Assembly (NCBI GenBank): GCA_902728285.1
Contig: CACVBU010000492.1
Location: 872,787 to 936,786, forward strand
Direction of reading: 5' to 3'
From: Clytia hemisphaerica
Taxonomy: Eukaryota > Cnidaria > Hydrozoa > Leptothecata > Clytiidae
Length of the DNA stretch: 64,000 nt
A model generated the notes under the pieces. That model searched no databases. It worked only from the letters and a program-made list of their open reading frames with translations, and was not told the DNA's origin. Below are positions 1-12,729 of this stretch, piece by piece. Each line of letters starts with the position of its first letter. Position 1 is the stretch's first letter. Position numbers and translations under genes: made by a program.

Positions 1-1
1 G

Positions 2-3000
2 AGCACATCTAGCCCATATGTCAGTTCCTCGGTATATACACCTTCATCGAGCTCAGCATTTACCTCAAGCAGTGCAAGTTCAAGTGTGTCAACATCAACA
101 AGTGTCAGCACATACAAACCAGTCACTACTTCTGTCCAATCACCATCACCATCTACAAGCAAACCAGCTCCATCGACATCGATCACAAGCTCATCAAGCC
201 AAGTAAGCTCAAGCACAAGCCAAACAACTTACACTGAATCTACATATGCAAGCACTCAATCTCAAGTTGTGAGCACATCTAGCCCATATGTCAGTTCCTC
301 GGTATCTACACCTTCATCGAGCTCAGCATTTACCTCAAGCAGTGCAAGTTCAAGTGTGTCAACATCAACAAGTGTCAGCACATACAAACCAGTCACTACT
401 TCCGTCCAATCACCATCACCATCTACAAGCAAACCAGCTCCATCGACATCAATTGCAAGCTCATCAAGCCAAGCTACAAGCAGTACTCCATACGTCAGTA
501 CTTCTGTATCTACACCATCTTCGAGCTCTGTATTTACCTCAAGCAGTGCAAGTTCAAGTGTGTCAACATCAACAAGTGTCAGCACATACAAACCAGTCAC
601 TACTTCTGTCCAATCACCATCACCATCTACAAGCAAACCAGCTCCATCGACATCGATCGCAAGCTCATCAAGCCAAGCTACAAGCAGTACACCATATGTC
701 AGTACTTCTGTATTTACACCATCTTCGAGCTCTGTATTTACCTCCAGCAGTGCAAGTTCAACTGTATCAACATCAACAAGTGTCAGCACATACAAACCAG
801 TCACTACTTCTGTCCAATCACCATCACCATCTACAAGCAAACCAACTCCATCGACATCAATTGCAAGCTCATCAAGCCAAGCTACAAGCAGTACTCCATA
901 CGTTAGTACTTCTGTATCTACACCATCTTCGAGCTCAGTATTCACCTCAAGCAGTCCAAGTTCAAGTGTGTCAACATCAACAAGTGTCAGCACATACAAA
1001 CCAGTCACTACTTCTGTCCAATCACCATCACCATCTACAAGCAAACCAGCTCCATCGACATCGATAGCTAGCTCATCAAGCCAAGTAAGCTCAAGCACAA
1101 GCCAAACAACTTACACTGAATCTACATATGCAAGCACTCAATCTCAAGTTGTGAGCACATCAAGCCCATATGTCAGTTCCTCGGTATCTACACCTTCATC
1201 GAGCTCAGCATTTACCTCAAGCAGTGCAAGTTCAAGTGTGTCAACATCAACAAGTGTCAGCACATACAAACCGGTCACTACTTCTGTCCAATCACCATCA
1301 CCATCTACAAGCAAACCAGCTCCATCGACATCGATTGCTAGCTCATCAAGTCAAGCTACAAGCAGTACTCCATACGTTAGTACTTCTGTATCTACACCAT
1401 CTTCAAGCTCAGTATTCACCTCAAGCAGTGCAAGTTCAAGTGTGTCAACATCAACAAGTGTCAGCACATACAAACCGGTCACTACTTCTGTCCAATCACC
1501 ATCACCATCTACAAGCAAACCAGCTCCATCGACATCGATTGCAAGCTCATCAAGCCAAGCTACAAGCAGTACTCCATACGTTAGTTCTTCTGTATCTACA
1601 CCATCTTCGAGCTCAGTATTTACCTCCAGCAGTGCAAGTTCAAGTGTGTCAACATCAACAACTGTCAGCACATACAAACCAATCACTACTTCTGTCCAAT
1701 CACCTTCACCATCTACAAGCAAACCAGCTCCATCTACATCGATTGCAAGCTCATCCAGCCAAGCTACAAGCAGTACTCCATACGCCAGTTCCTCGGTATC
1801 TACACCTTCATCGAGCTCAGCATTTACCTCCAGCAGTGCAAGTTCAAGTGTGTCAACATCAACAACTGTCAGCACATACAAACCAATCACTACTTCTGTC
1901 CAATCACCTTCACCATCTACAAGCAAACCAGCTCCATCTACATCGATTGCAAGCTCATCCAGCCAAGCTACAAGCAGTACTCCATACGTCAGTTCCTCGG
2001 TATCTACACCTTCATCGAGCTCAGCATTTACCTCAAGCAGTGCAAGTTCAAGTGTGTCAACATCAACAAGTGTCAGCACATACAAACCGGTCACTACTTC
2101 TGTCCAATCACCATCACCATCTACAAGCAAACCAGCTCCATCGACATTGATCACAAGCTCATCAAGCCAAGCTACAAGCAGTACTCCATACGTCAGTACT
2201 TCTGTATCTACACCTTCTTCGAGCTCCCTATTTACCTCAAGCAGTGCAAGTTCAAGTGTATCAACATCAACAAGTGTCAGCACATACAAACCAGTCACTA
2301 CTTCTGTCCAATCACCATCACCATCTACAAGCAAACCAGTTCCATCGACATCATTGGCAACTACCACATCGACTTTGACTTCTTTCGTTACCACTGTTAT
2401 CTCGTCTACCTCTTTCACACTGCCAATCTTAACTACAACTGAGATCACACAAATTGAAGGAAGCAAATCAACAATCGTCTTTTCACCATCAACAAGCATT
2501 CCATCATCATCGTCATCTTCAACCCAAAGCACATCTGCATTATCAACAACACCAAGTCTTTCCACATCCATCCAAACAACTGCATCTTCATCTTCACCAT
2601 CTTCATCAAGCATCCAGCCCACCACCAGTTCCACTGTCATCCCAACAAGCTCAGTTACACCATGTAAGTTCATTTTCTTTGGTAATTATTGCGGAACGAG
2701 CGTTGAGCGCGCGAAGCGCGCGAAGCGAGTGGAGCATCCTTTCTCTAGATCTGCGCATGCGAGATGTGGGAATTTTGTTGTATATGCTTGAAAAATCAAA
2801 AAGTCAATCAGGTTACCACGTGAAATATCTCCTTTGCTAAACGAAAGCCAAAAAGATCTCTTTTGCTACTAAACGATAGCCAAAAGCTGAAGTATCAACC
2901 AAATCGTAGTAGTAGTAGTAGTTATTTTCTTATCGACTCATGATTTTATGCTGTAAAAATGATCTATTTTGGACTTTTGGTCATTTTTCATGATGATATA

Positions 3001-6000
3001 ATTGGTGGTTGTCCCTTTTGGATTTTCAAACTTGACAATGAAACTTTCAAACACACAGCCATTGATACACAGTATTTTTTGTGGTGTTATGCATGGCTGA
3101 AATTGATCCTGTTTTGGACTTTGATTTGGTATTGTCGTATTCATCATCGGCTGGCGACCGTTCCTTTTCACTTTTCAAACCCGACACAGATTTTTTACAA
3201 ACATATCACTATGAGAATTCAATATAGGATACTGAAACACAGTTCCTGTGTAAATTTTAACAAGATTGGAGAAATTTTCACAGTCAGACAGTGTTATGGC
3301 TGAAAATAATCATTTTTGGCGACCATTCCTTTTGATTTTTCAAACCCGACACAGATTTTTTACAAACATATCACTATGAGAATTCAGTAAAGGATACTAA
3401 AACACAATTCCTGTGTAAATTTGAACAAGATCGGAGAAAGTTTCACAGTATTATGGCTGAAAATGATCGTTTTGGACTTTGTCGTAATTTCGTCGCGGCT
3501 GGCGACCATTCCTTTTGATTTTTCAAACCCGACACAGATTTTTTACAAACATATCACTATGAGAATTCAGTAAAGGATACTAAAACACAATTCCTGTGTA
3601 AATTTGAACAAGATCGGAGAAATTTTCACAATATTATGGCTGAAAATGATTGTTTTGGACTTTGTCGTAATTTCGTCGCGGCTGGCGACCATTCCTTTTG
3701 ATTTTTCAAACCCGACACAGATTTTTTACAAACATATCACTATGAGAATTCAGTAAAGGATACTAAAACACAATTCCTGTGTAAATTTAAACAAGATTGG
3801 AGAAATTTTCACAGTAATTATGCTGATGAAAATGATCGTTTTTTGGACTTTGTCGTAATTTCGTCGCGGCTAGCGACCGTTCCTTTTGATTTTTCAAACC
3901 CGACACAGATTTTTTACAAACATATCACTATGAGAATTCAGTAAAGGATACTAAATCACAATTCCTGCGTAAATTTGAACAAGATCGGAGAAATTTTCAC
4001 AGTGTTAGTTATAACTGAAAATAATATTTTTTGGACTTTGTCGTAATTTCATTGGCTGGGGCGACCGTTCCTTTTGAACATTTTTCAAACGCGAAACAGG
4101 TTTTTTCCAAATATAACAATATTTATTACATACACACTATTGAACCATTTTATTTGGTTTATCCTACTCTTCTCTAAGTATTATCCCAGCAGAAAAAATA
4201 ATGCTTAGCTAAAAACCCGTGGCTTAATGGAATAAACTTTTGCGGGGATTAAATTTTGCTGATTTCGTGGATTTGGGTGTCATCCAACTTTTCATTTCCA
4301 TCAATTACAATAAATCGTTCTTTACAACCAACTTCGGAACAGATGTGATTTATCCATAGACTATCAATCATTCTTTTTATTTCTTGAAAATTGAAATGAC
4401 AATAGTTTAAACATTGCAAATTCTTTCAGGGCTCAGACTTAAGCCCAGCAACCTAAATCTCTTGTGTCCTGAATTAGATTCATCTACAAACTTTCAACTT
4501 TTCAACAGGAATTGTGAGGGACCTATTTTGTGTGATATCTATGATATCGATATTTAGTAAAATGAGTTGTGTTTTATACAACTACTCTCGAGTGAAAAAT
4601 TCCGAGAGTAAAGGTAGATGTTGATTTTTATCTTTTATTATATATTATTTATTATATATTTTTATTATATTTATTATGCACAGTAAAAAAAGAAATTTGT
4701 AGTTTTTAAATTATTATACTAGATAATATTCTATTAAAAATGTAAACAATATCATAACAGAAAATTTTGATATCAACAATAATTCAATACATCTCATGCC
4801 CATTGCTAAGACCTAGCCGTTTAAAACTCTGTCAAGCTTAACATAAGGGGTATAACTAATGAAGTATAAGCCCGGAGGGATAGAATTAGGCTTATACTTC
4901 ATTGGGTATAACGTATTTTTTAAATGGTCCAATTTGTTACGTTGTCGAATTTGAGGACTTCTTTTTGCAAAATTGATTTGAAGAAAAGCTACCCTATTTC
5001 TATTAACCTATACTAAACATCACCCACGGTACGAGATAAAAATCCCGCTTTTTAGTGAAGTGCTCGATACCTTAGTACACTCATTTTTTTATAAGCATAA
5101 CGTTTATAAGCATACTGAAGCTCAAATTTCCAGAAAAATTAAGCATATACTAAGCATACATTGAGGCTGAGCCAAAGAAATTTTTAGAACCATAATTTTC
5201 ATAAATTTCTTACCTAGCATAGCGTTAAGCATAACTCGAGGCTGAAAATTGAGCTTTAGGCATAGTAAGCTTCAGCCGAAATTTATCGTATGCTTATAAA
5301 AAAAATTAGTGTATTAGAATTTTTACTTTCTGCGTCTTCGAGTTGTGAAGGAATTCTTGCGTTTTACAAACTACACGTTTTTGGTGTGGATCGAATCCGT
5401 TAGGTAATCTTTGGCAATTTTCTCATTCCTTTTCTTATGTAAATCGAAAGTATTTTTTACATTTTTGGAAGATTTGTCAATAACCTTAGCCAGGCAATCA
5501 AAAGTATGTTTTTTATCGCTTTTAGCAGCGAGCGCAGCGAGCGCTGAATTTCCTGAGTCACAAAACTTCGCTTTGCGAAAACGGAACGCTCGTTCCGCAA
5601 CCCCTTTCATGTTGATTTCGACAAGTTGACTGCTCTTGATCGAAGAAATATGTATTTTGCACAATGTGTTATTTTTCATGTTTCACTAATAATGCCAATA
5701 TTGATAAAATTTCCTCCTTTTTGAATTTCAGTGTGTCCCGCTTGTTTCCACAAAGGAAGTTATTACTCAGTCAATGAGACATGGCAAGATGCAAGCAAAT
5801 GTATCAACTACACTTGTGTCGAAGTCAACAATCCATGTTTCCCAAGCAATGTTTCCACACAAATTGAAGTCACGACTCCAGTCTGTCCAAAATGTCCACA
5901 GGTAAGAATCTCTTCTCCGTTGTAAACAGTAAACATCAATTATTGCAAAGTTTGAAGAATTCGAGTTAAGTTTTTGTGTACATTTTAAGTTCCATCTGAT

Positions 6001-6665
6001 ACGAAAAAGTTTGCTTTGTATTGACGACTGTTTCGTTGACCACTGTTGACCAGAGAAAGCTAATGAGTTCGAAATCAAAGCTAAAAGTTATAAACTGAAA
6101 TACTTATCATGAACTTTCTTTTTCTTCAAACCAGGGATACGATACCGTTGAGGATCCAACTGCATGTTGTCCAAAATGTGTACCAACCGAAAACATCCCA
6201 AGTGTTTGCAAAGTCAAGAACTTCAGAATTGTCGAAATCGAAATGGAAGACAAAGGAGTCAAATGTTGGTCCACAAAGAAATACAAACATACTGGATGCG
6301 CTGGTCTTTGTGAATCTACCGTCTCTGCCACACCAGGAAGCAGCATGTTGACGCCGTCATGTTCTTGTTGTCAACCGTCACGTGTCGTCAAACATAACGT
6401 CACAATGCAATGTACTGACGGACATAAATTCTTCGTCGATTTCCATGAATTCGAAAGCTGTCAATGTAAGATCCAGAAATGTGGTAATAATTATGACACC
6501 TCGGGTGTAGAGGTGGTCACATCGGGTGGAGGTGAAGAACGAAGCAAACGATCCTTCATTGAAGACCTCGCCGAAACTGGATTAGACCCGAAAATGAAAG
6601 AACGTCAACGACGCAATTTGTTGAACGATCTTGCAATGTTGCATGCTAACAAGAAGAAACGTTAA
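2..6665 (+). CDS. Mucin-like secreted protein, 3' part: Ser/Thr repeat region, VWC-like and C-terminal cystine-knot (CTCK) domains
   Basis: The gene runs in from the left edge. Exons are 2-2663, 5732-5901 and 6135-6665 (stop TAA), with GT-AG borders and matching phases (1, then 0). The first exon is over 850 codons of Ser/Thr/Pro repeat typical of heavily O-glycosylated mucin domains. Exon 2 and the start of exon 3 carry CPAC, CPKCP and CCPKCVP cysteine patterns like a von Willebrand C module. Exon 3 continues with cysteines spaced as in the CTCK knot that ends gel-forming mucins and von Willebrand factor (CxSTK.., GCAGLC, CSCCQPS, CQCKIQKC); that domain usually mediates disulfide dimerisation. 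After the knot a basic RSKR site, resembling a furin site, precedes a tail of about 40 residues rich in Lys/Arg. The start and signal peptide lie outside the window. A gel-forming or surface mucin is the best call; the exact family is uncertain. Confidence 0.8.
86..2345 (+). repeat. Coding tandem repeat, 68- and 90-residue units with higher-order structure
   Basis: The STYKPVTTSVQSPSPSTSKP core recurs 11 times, at about 111, 381, 585, 789, 993, 1263, 1467, 1671, 1875, 2079 and 2283. Spacing is 204 bases (68 codons) except for two 270-base units that contain an extra 66-base insert (TTYTESTYASTQSQ). The 270+204+204+204 block gives an 882-base higher-order period. Copies are nearly identical at the DNA level, which suggests recent expansion or homogenisation. 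All period lengths are multiples of three, so the frame is kept. Confidence 0.9.
2960..4095 (+). repeat. Intronic tandem repeat, unit about 183 bases
   Basis: Within the 3-kb intron of the mucin gene the phrase GACACAGATTTTTTACAAAC starts at 3183, 3348, 3531, 3714 and 3902, so spacing is 165-188 bases. More diverged units flank it at about 2960 and 4080. Each unit holds a CTGTGTAAATTTGAACAAGA block and a GTCGTAATTTCGTCGCGGCT block. No coding potential is evident. Related units occur at 47.7-49.2 kb. Confidence 0.85.
4849..4912. repeat. Short foldback hairpin
   Basis: GAAGTATAAGCC at 4861-4872 pairs with GGCTTATACTTC at 4889-4900, and the similarity extends outward through GGTATA / TATACC. 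It looks like a minimal foldback element in the intron. Nothing indicates function. Confidence 0.5.
5073..5316. mobile_element. Foldback/MITE-like element with AAGCATA-rich ends
   Basis: The left end TAGTACACTCATTTTTTTAT (from 5073) followed by AAGCATA matches, with a few changes, the reverse complement of 5289-5316. The interior repeats AAGCATA motifs in both orientations. There is no ORF, so it is non-autonomous. Family unknown. Confidence 0.5.
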
Positions 6666-9374
6666 ACTGGAAAATATTATAGTAGTTTTTTTTAAAAGAA
6701 TGCTGACTGACGCTCAGCCTTTATGTTGTGTAAATGTGTAATTTATTTTGTCATTTTATTTTTCAATGGAAGAAGGAAATAGATTATTTTTTTCAAGGGA
6801 AATATATTTTAAAATTGAACATGAATGAAAAACAATACTTCTCGATTTTTTTTCTTTGAGGGGAATGTTGGCTCTTACTCAAGGCAAATAAGCAGGCTTT
6901 GTAAGTATGATAAAAATAACGCCTGTCTGCCTTTCCACTATGCTCTGGATGATGTCATCATTAAGTACTTCATTTTCAGTGTTTTCAATAAAATTGAAAA
7001 CAAATTTTGCACTACAAATTTTCTTTATACAATCTGTTATGTTTTCTTTTTGACAAACCCCTTTAAAGTTTTACTGATTCAGCTAAGATATCGGGAAATG
7101 TGTTAAAACCGAAGCAGAACCAAAGGAAGCAATTAACAGCTCAGTGACTTCCTTTGTTTTAAACAATAGAAGATATGTACACGCTGAGAGATTTCATTTC
7201 GATAAAAGATCAAATAACACCCCTGTCTCACAGCCCCGGTGAAACTCAAGCGGGGATAAAAATTTATGAATCGAGATCATTTACAAAAGCATCCAGCGAG
7301 GTCCTTTTTTTAAACATCTGTTTCCCAGGCATAACCTTCCTGGAAAACTTGATCTGTTGGCCAAAAGTTTCAAAAATCTTATTCCTAGAAATGAAGATCT
7401 GTTTCTCCTCAAAACCTAAATGGGATCATTGATTGAGTTTTGAGGGGGGGCTCCTAAAAATATGCTTGAAAATATGCTGATATGTTAAAAATGTTACTTC
7501 TGAAAATAAAAAAAACACTAAAATATGCTAAAACACCCCGTATGAAAGACCTGCTGGACCACCCCTATAGAAAAATTGGGCCATCACCAGAAAATGTGGC
7601 AGATTTTTTTGGGACCATTAAATGGCGATGGGGGTCTAATTGACGAAATTTTAAAACAACGCCACTATTTCGTTATCTACTTTTCATCATTATTATTATT
7701 ATAAGACGGGACAGTCGAAATTTATTTTTGAAAACTTTTTGAAAATTCTGTTTGCAGGGGTTTGTACTGAAAATTGACATCAACATAAAAAGCCCCAAAA
7801 AAGGATCCCAAACTTTTCAAATCAATTTCTTTATAATAGACGATATCGGCTTTACCGAATTCTCCCCGAATGATTACCCATGATGCATTGCGCAAAAAAA
7901 ATCACGGACGATAACCCAAACCCTAACAATGCATCATGGGTAATCATTCGGGGAGAATTTAGAAAGCCGATATCGTCTATTCTTGGACCTCATAAGAAAC
8001 CTCGGGAATTCCATTGTATTATTCAGGGTCCTTAAATGGTAAATTGAATAGGACAGTTGAGAGTTTCGTCAAAATGGGGTTACTGTCCAGGTTAAGTTCA
8101 AACTTCAACATTTTGTGACGACTTTCAGGGAAATTTTTTGAATGTCACTGTTCATAACCTGAGATTAGATTGTGGTTGTTTTCTGCCCATCACGCTGAAG
8201 CTCTAAAGGGATAGGAGAAAAACAAGGCAATCTGACAAATATGCAATCTCGAATTCGGAAAGGACCGCACTCGTCTTATGGGACTGGAAATGACAACAAA
8301 GTTCTGTGATTGTGTTTAAAAATAGGGCGCTGTATCAGGGAAATTTAGTTTTTGATTTTCTGGCGCACAACAGGATTCTTGTTGTAGAACTTTCCTCAAG
8401 TTAACTGTTCGAAGATAGTGCTTTTTCATTCTATGTACATTTCCATAGGATACCATTTCATGCAGATGACATGGAAATCGTTAATTTAATTCCCACGAAA
8501 TTTAATCCCCTTTTAACTGCCTTTCCCGGGGATCATTCTTAGGGTTTCAAAACCAAAAGGGTTTATTAAAATCAGACCTTAAAATTTGGAAAAAAATCTC
8601 TGTTAACGTCTCACGCTAAAAGATTTTCGATTTCTGGCTCGGACATACCAGTCAGCTCACAAATCCATTAACCCCCCCCCCCTTCTCCGGGTCGCTGAGT
8701 ATCCTTTACAACCTTGAGGTCTAACCCCCGGAATTTAACTTAAATTGGATGCTTTATCAAAGAATTACTTTTTTTAACTTTGGTTTGTATAAGACTCGTG
8801 AGGTCTAAATTTCAGTTAATTCTTGATTTATCAAAGGGTATCAGAACATCAAAGAGTCCACAAGGCTCGAGGGCTTAAATTTAAATGCGTGGAATTTGTA
8901 ATGGAAATTTCATTTCAAAAACTTTTTTTAATGAAATTTGACATCTGTATAAAAACACTTACAACACTCTTTATAAACAAAATCCTAAAGCGTATCACAT
9001 AAAATAGATTGGTTTGCGCTAAGAAAAGTTTTCAGTGGAAGACTCTTTTTACCATGAAATTTAGGTACAAAACAAAAATACAGAGAAGTATATACAAAAT
9101 GAAGTACATTTCATGGGCGGCATGATATGCTATTTTATAACATCGAAAACACAAGACGCTTGGCTGATAACGCCTATGGTTGCGAAAATTTTAAAACAAG
9201 ATACATATATACATAGAAAGAAGGGTTACAATTCATTGGTTTGACTGGGATTGCTAGGGATTTAATTTAAAATTGCACCTCGATGGAATCACAAATGGTG
9301 AAAAATTTCGTAAAAAAAACGATACCAGCAGCCGATACTGTCAAAAAGAGGACCAGTGCAATGTATACTTTAGT
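6666..9374. other. Intergenic stretch without a supported gene
   Basis: After the mucin stop the sequence is AT-rich with only short unsupported ORFs. It contains one clear foldback element (7836-7981), a C/T-rich stretch near 8670-8690, and the presumed 3' UTR of the minus-strand sulfotransferase close to 9375. I see no conserved protein segment. Confidence 0.6.
7836..7981. mobile_element. Short MITE with long terminal inverted repeats and TA target site
   Basis: The first ~55 bases (GACGATATCGGCTTT..., CTCCCCGAATGATTACCCAT) are repeated inverted at the other end, with a 35-40 base spacer. TA dinucleotides flank the inverted repeats, as for Tc1/mariner insertions. There is no coding capacity. 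Confidence 0.7.
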
Positions 9375-11021
9375 CTAGGATTCAAAACCATTTTGATAGC
9401 CAAACAGCATGAAATCCATTTTATACAATTCATACAATTTCTCCAGTAACCTTTTCGGTAAAGATTCAAATAAATTTCTCATCAAAGATGGTGTACTCGA
9501 AGCATGTCCTTTATAGCCGTCCGGAAATTTGACCAAGTCATTTACATCGAGTGTCCGTAAAAGAAAATCAGCGTCTTGTTTCAAAGTTTCAAATTTGCCA
9601 ATAAAGTCATATTGTATTAAACAAGGCAGACATAATCTCTCTATTCGTTCCCAATGCTCGTTCCAGAACTCTTTATCCTCCAGAGGCGAGTCAACAATGT
9701 ACTGTACAAACTCTGCAAAAGTTACTGAAGATTTCTTAGTAGTCGTCGAATTATGATGACGGTATTTGCGTCTTATAAACTGTCCAAAAATGACGCTGAA
9801 AAATTTGTTCTGTGTATTTTGATAAATGAATTTATTCCTATAAGCTGCTGTTAATCGTTCAAAAGGATGTCTTGCAAATAAAAATTTGTAATAAGTTGAT
9901 AAACGTAAATTAATTTCGTCAGGTGTATAGTCGCTTAAACGTCGAAAATATCCTTGGTTGAAATCGTGAGCTAACGAAGCAGTAATATTATTCGGGTCTG
10001 TAAAATATCCATCCAGTACTAGTAGAACACGTTTCCAATTCGTGCAAGCCACTTTGGGTGTAATGCAGTACAGAAGTTGGTGTTTGTCGCTCACCTGTAA
10101 TGAAATGAACACAAAACTCATAAAAGCAACGGATGACTTGAAGGATATTATTTAAGTTTTCGGATTTACATTAAACTAAGCCATTACAATTTTTTTGTCA
10201 TTTTTGAGAGTATACATACTCAACGAGTTCAATTCTAGGAGTCAAGCTGTAAGTCCAATTCAACCTACTTAAATAATAAGTCTACGTTCAAATGACTAAC
10301 CACGACAAAACAATAATTTCTAGAAGTATTTCAGGGTGTGATTTCGGTATCACAATATCAAGTAAATACAGTATAGAACAAAAGAGAAAAAGGAATAATG
10401 TTTGATCTTAATCCAAAGTACAATAATCTTATCAAACAGTGTGCAATTTAATTAGCTAGGATAGATAGCCATACAGACATACAGACAGACAGACAAGAAA
10501 TCAATAAGATTTCCCATTACCAATATATTACGAAATGCACTTGGATTGATTCCTTTGTTGAAGTCAGTGTTGAGGGGGTAGACATCTTCTACTTTGCGTT
10601 GATGACATCCCGTTTTCAATACCTTCTTACGTAAACGTTGCACGGCCGCATACTCCACGTCCACTGAGTTTTCCGTCACTAAATATTCCTTATCAGAGAG
10701 AGAAAGGAAAATAATAAGTTTTGAGCGTTTAACTTACTCATATCATGATATTAAAAACGTTTATAATTTCGCATCCTAAAATATCATGTTATGATCAAAT
10801 TTAACTTTCCTACCCATCTGCATGATGAAATCTACTCTAAAAAACTTTTCAGCCTTACGCCAAAATAGATTTCCATCGAAAAATCTCTTGACCTATTAAG
10901 TTCAATCACAAAAGAAAGTAGGAAAATCTAGAAAATTTAATGATGTGTCAAATTACTATAAAACTTTATGCACTTACATTTGTCAAAAGCTTTTCATCGA
11001 ATTTGGCTGATGCTTCGAATG
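9375..11021 (-). CDS. Carbohydrate sulfotransferase (family 2; chondroitin/HNK-1 sulfotransferase type), 5' end not found
   Basis: Exons on the minus strand are 10978-11021 (tentative), 10521-10688 and 10094-9375 (stop TAG), joined in phase 0. The last exon has PKVACTNWKRVLL, the 5'-phosphosulfate-binding motif with its Lys/Arg, and RHPFERLTAAYRNKF, the 3'-phosphate-binding motif. Downstream NEHWERIERLCLPCLIQYDF and GKFETL are typical of the Sulfotransfer_2 family (PF03567). These Golgi type II membrane enzymes transfer sulfate from PAPS to glycosaminoglycan or glycoprotein sugars. The signal-anchor exon was not located. An ORF at 11415-11624 has a hydrophobic stretch but its phase does not join. 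The C-terminal catalytic core looks complete. Acceptor sugar specificity cannot be read from the sequence. Confidence 0.85.
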
Positions 11022-12729
11022 CTGGAACGAAAAGATTGTTTTCATAGCTGACTAAAATGACCCAATTAACTGGTACATAAACCGTGAAGTATAAATATGC
11101 GTTGCTGGCTTCGTATTGGTTTGACTCGCAGTCAAACTTTAAGTTATATCACTTACATGTGCTATGTTCAAGTTCAAATTTTACTTTAGATAAATAAAAA
11201 AAATCAACCCCTCCCCCCCGAATTGAAGAGTTAAGCTGGAGCTTAACTACTTTTTGCCTTTAATAATTCTGATGGGGGAAAAAAGTAGAGTCCTATCGTA
11301 GCACCATCATTCAAAATCAGAAAGCCAACATAGTATACGGCAGATTTTCTGACTAGAGTCAGCCACGATGATATTCAAAGAAATTGATATGATACTATAA
11401 AAACACATAAAAAGCTACAAAATTCGATGACACGTTACCAACCTTCCGTGATTCTCCGTATGGCGCGATGACGTAATTCGGTAGTAATGACAGCTTTCCA
11501 TGCTTCCCAGGATAAGAGCAATATGAATGCAAGCAGGGATAAATTTCGAACCGATACGAAACGCATCACATTCGACGTTCATCGAGAACTTGATACACGA
11601 CCGGGTCACCAAATCGATTGCCAATCGAGCAAGAATTTCAGTACCTAAATTTCATTTAGTTTAACCTTTTTGGGAAGATAAATAGAAAAAAAACAGAAAA
11701 GGAATTTCGAGCAGAGCTGCGGATTATAATCTTTTGTTTAACACTAACATCCGAATCATTACGCAACAGATACAGTTCTCATAAGAAACTGATTTTGATA
11801 GATATCCGATGCAAATCAAAATCTCGATCTATGTATACAAAGATTATTTTTCAAAAATAAATCCAAATTTATCCAGCAGAGCAATTTTCAGTTTTTTTTT
11901 AAACCTTGTAAACATTTTCTGACAAATAAATCTCCAACTTCAAAAGACAGCTGCTTCGTATTAAAGAAGCCCCCCTCAGACAGATAAGTGATAATTTAGA
12001 AGACGCTCTAATTAGGTTTAGCAGATTAATTATTGGACGAATTATGCTGAAGAGGTGTTTCAAAACAGGGGCATTGTTCGCATTGTTAAATTCTCTTTTG
12101 TTTTTTTCTTTGTTATTCAGAGAGTGAGTAGAAAAAGAAAATATCATTTGTTTATAATTTTCGTAAAGAAATCTTCTCTCTTTTATGAACTGAATATCGT
12201 AATTGAATTAGCGCAGAGTAATCTCCAGAAGATTGAATTTTGATTTAAATTGAGTTTCGTTTGAAAACAGTTCACTTTTCTCATAATTCGAATCCCTTTG
12301 TTTCGTGAGACTGTTCTTCAATATGAAGAAATATTGTATTGTTCCCGCGATCCCAAAACGTATCGATAGCAAAACAAGCCATCGATTCTGATCTGGATTT
12401 CGCACCAACGCAAAGCAAAAGTTGTGCAAATCAAAGCAACTGTGGTCTAACCTGATGGAAAGGAATCGATTGAACAGGGTTTATTTAACTCCCAATGAAA
12501 TTAATTCCAATAAGCATACGTAAAACGTCACCCGATTTGATGGAATCAATTTTCAACATTGAAACAGACAGCATATCACATGATAATTATTGCCTGCAGG
12601 GATCAGCCCTATTGCTACCAAAACTAAAGCACGAAAACTTAATAACCTGAAGAAAAGCTATCTCTCTCTCCATGAAAGACTTGCTTTTTCACCACCATCC
12701 AGTAAGAAATGCACCTATTCAAACAAATG

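Larger units (their letters stand above)
2689..5600. repeat. 16-base inverted repeat pair near the ends of the mucin intron
   Basis: TTGCGGAACGAGCGTT at 2689-2704 has its exact reverse complement at 5585-5600. Both arms are next to GC-rich runs (GCGCGCGAAGCG on the left, GCAGCGAGCGC on the right) unlike the AT-rich interior. The pair may be ends of an inserted element or an old foldback. No target duplication was identified. Confidence 0.4.

Noticed and set aside
288-2150. Second-frame plus-strand ORFs rich in His/Gln in the mucin repeat
   Set aside because: They arise from the 204-base in-phase repeat in another frame and do not connect to the CTCK exons.
262-2673. Long minus-strand ORFs opposite the Ser-rich exon (262-1098, 1351-2673)
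   Set aside because: They are mirror frames of a highly repetitive plus-strand coding exon that joins in phase to cysteine-rich exons; the antisense products (repeats of VDVDTLELALLEVN) match no family.
2960-4095. CRISPR-like regular repeats
   Set aside because: Units are about 183 bases, diverged, without unique spacers of constant length, and lie in a eukaryotic intron.
11415-11624. Minus-strand ORF with a hydrophobic stretch as the sulfotransferase signal anchor
   Set aside because: Position and hydrophobicity fit, but its donor phase does not match the next predicted exon, so I left it out of the gene model.
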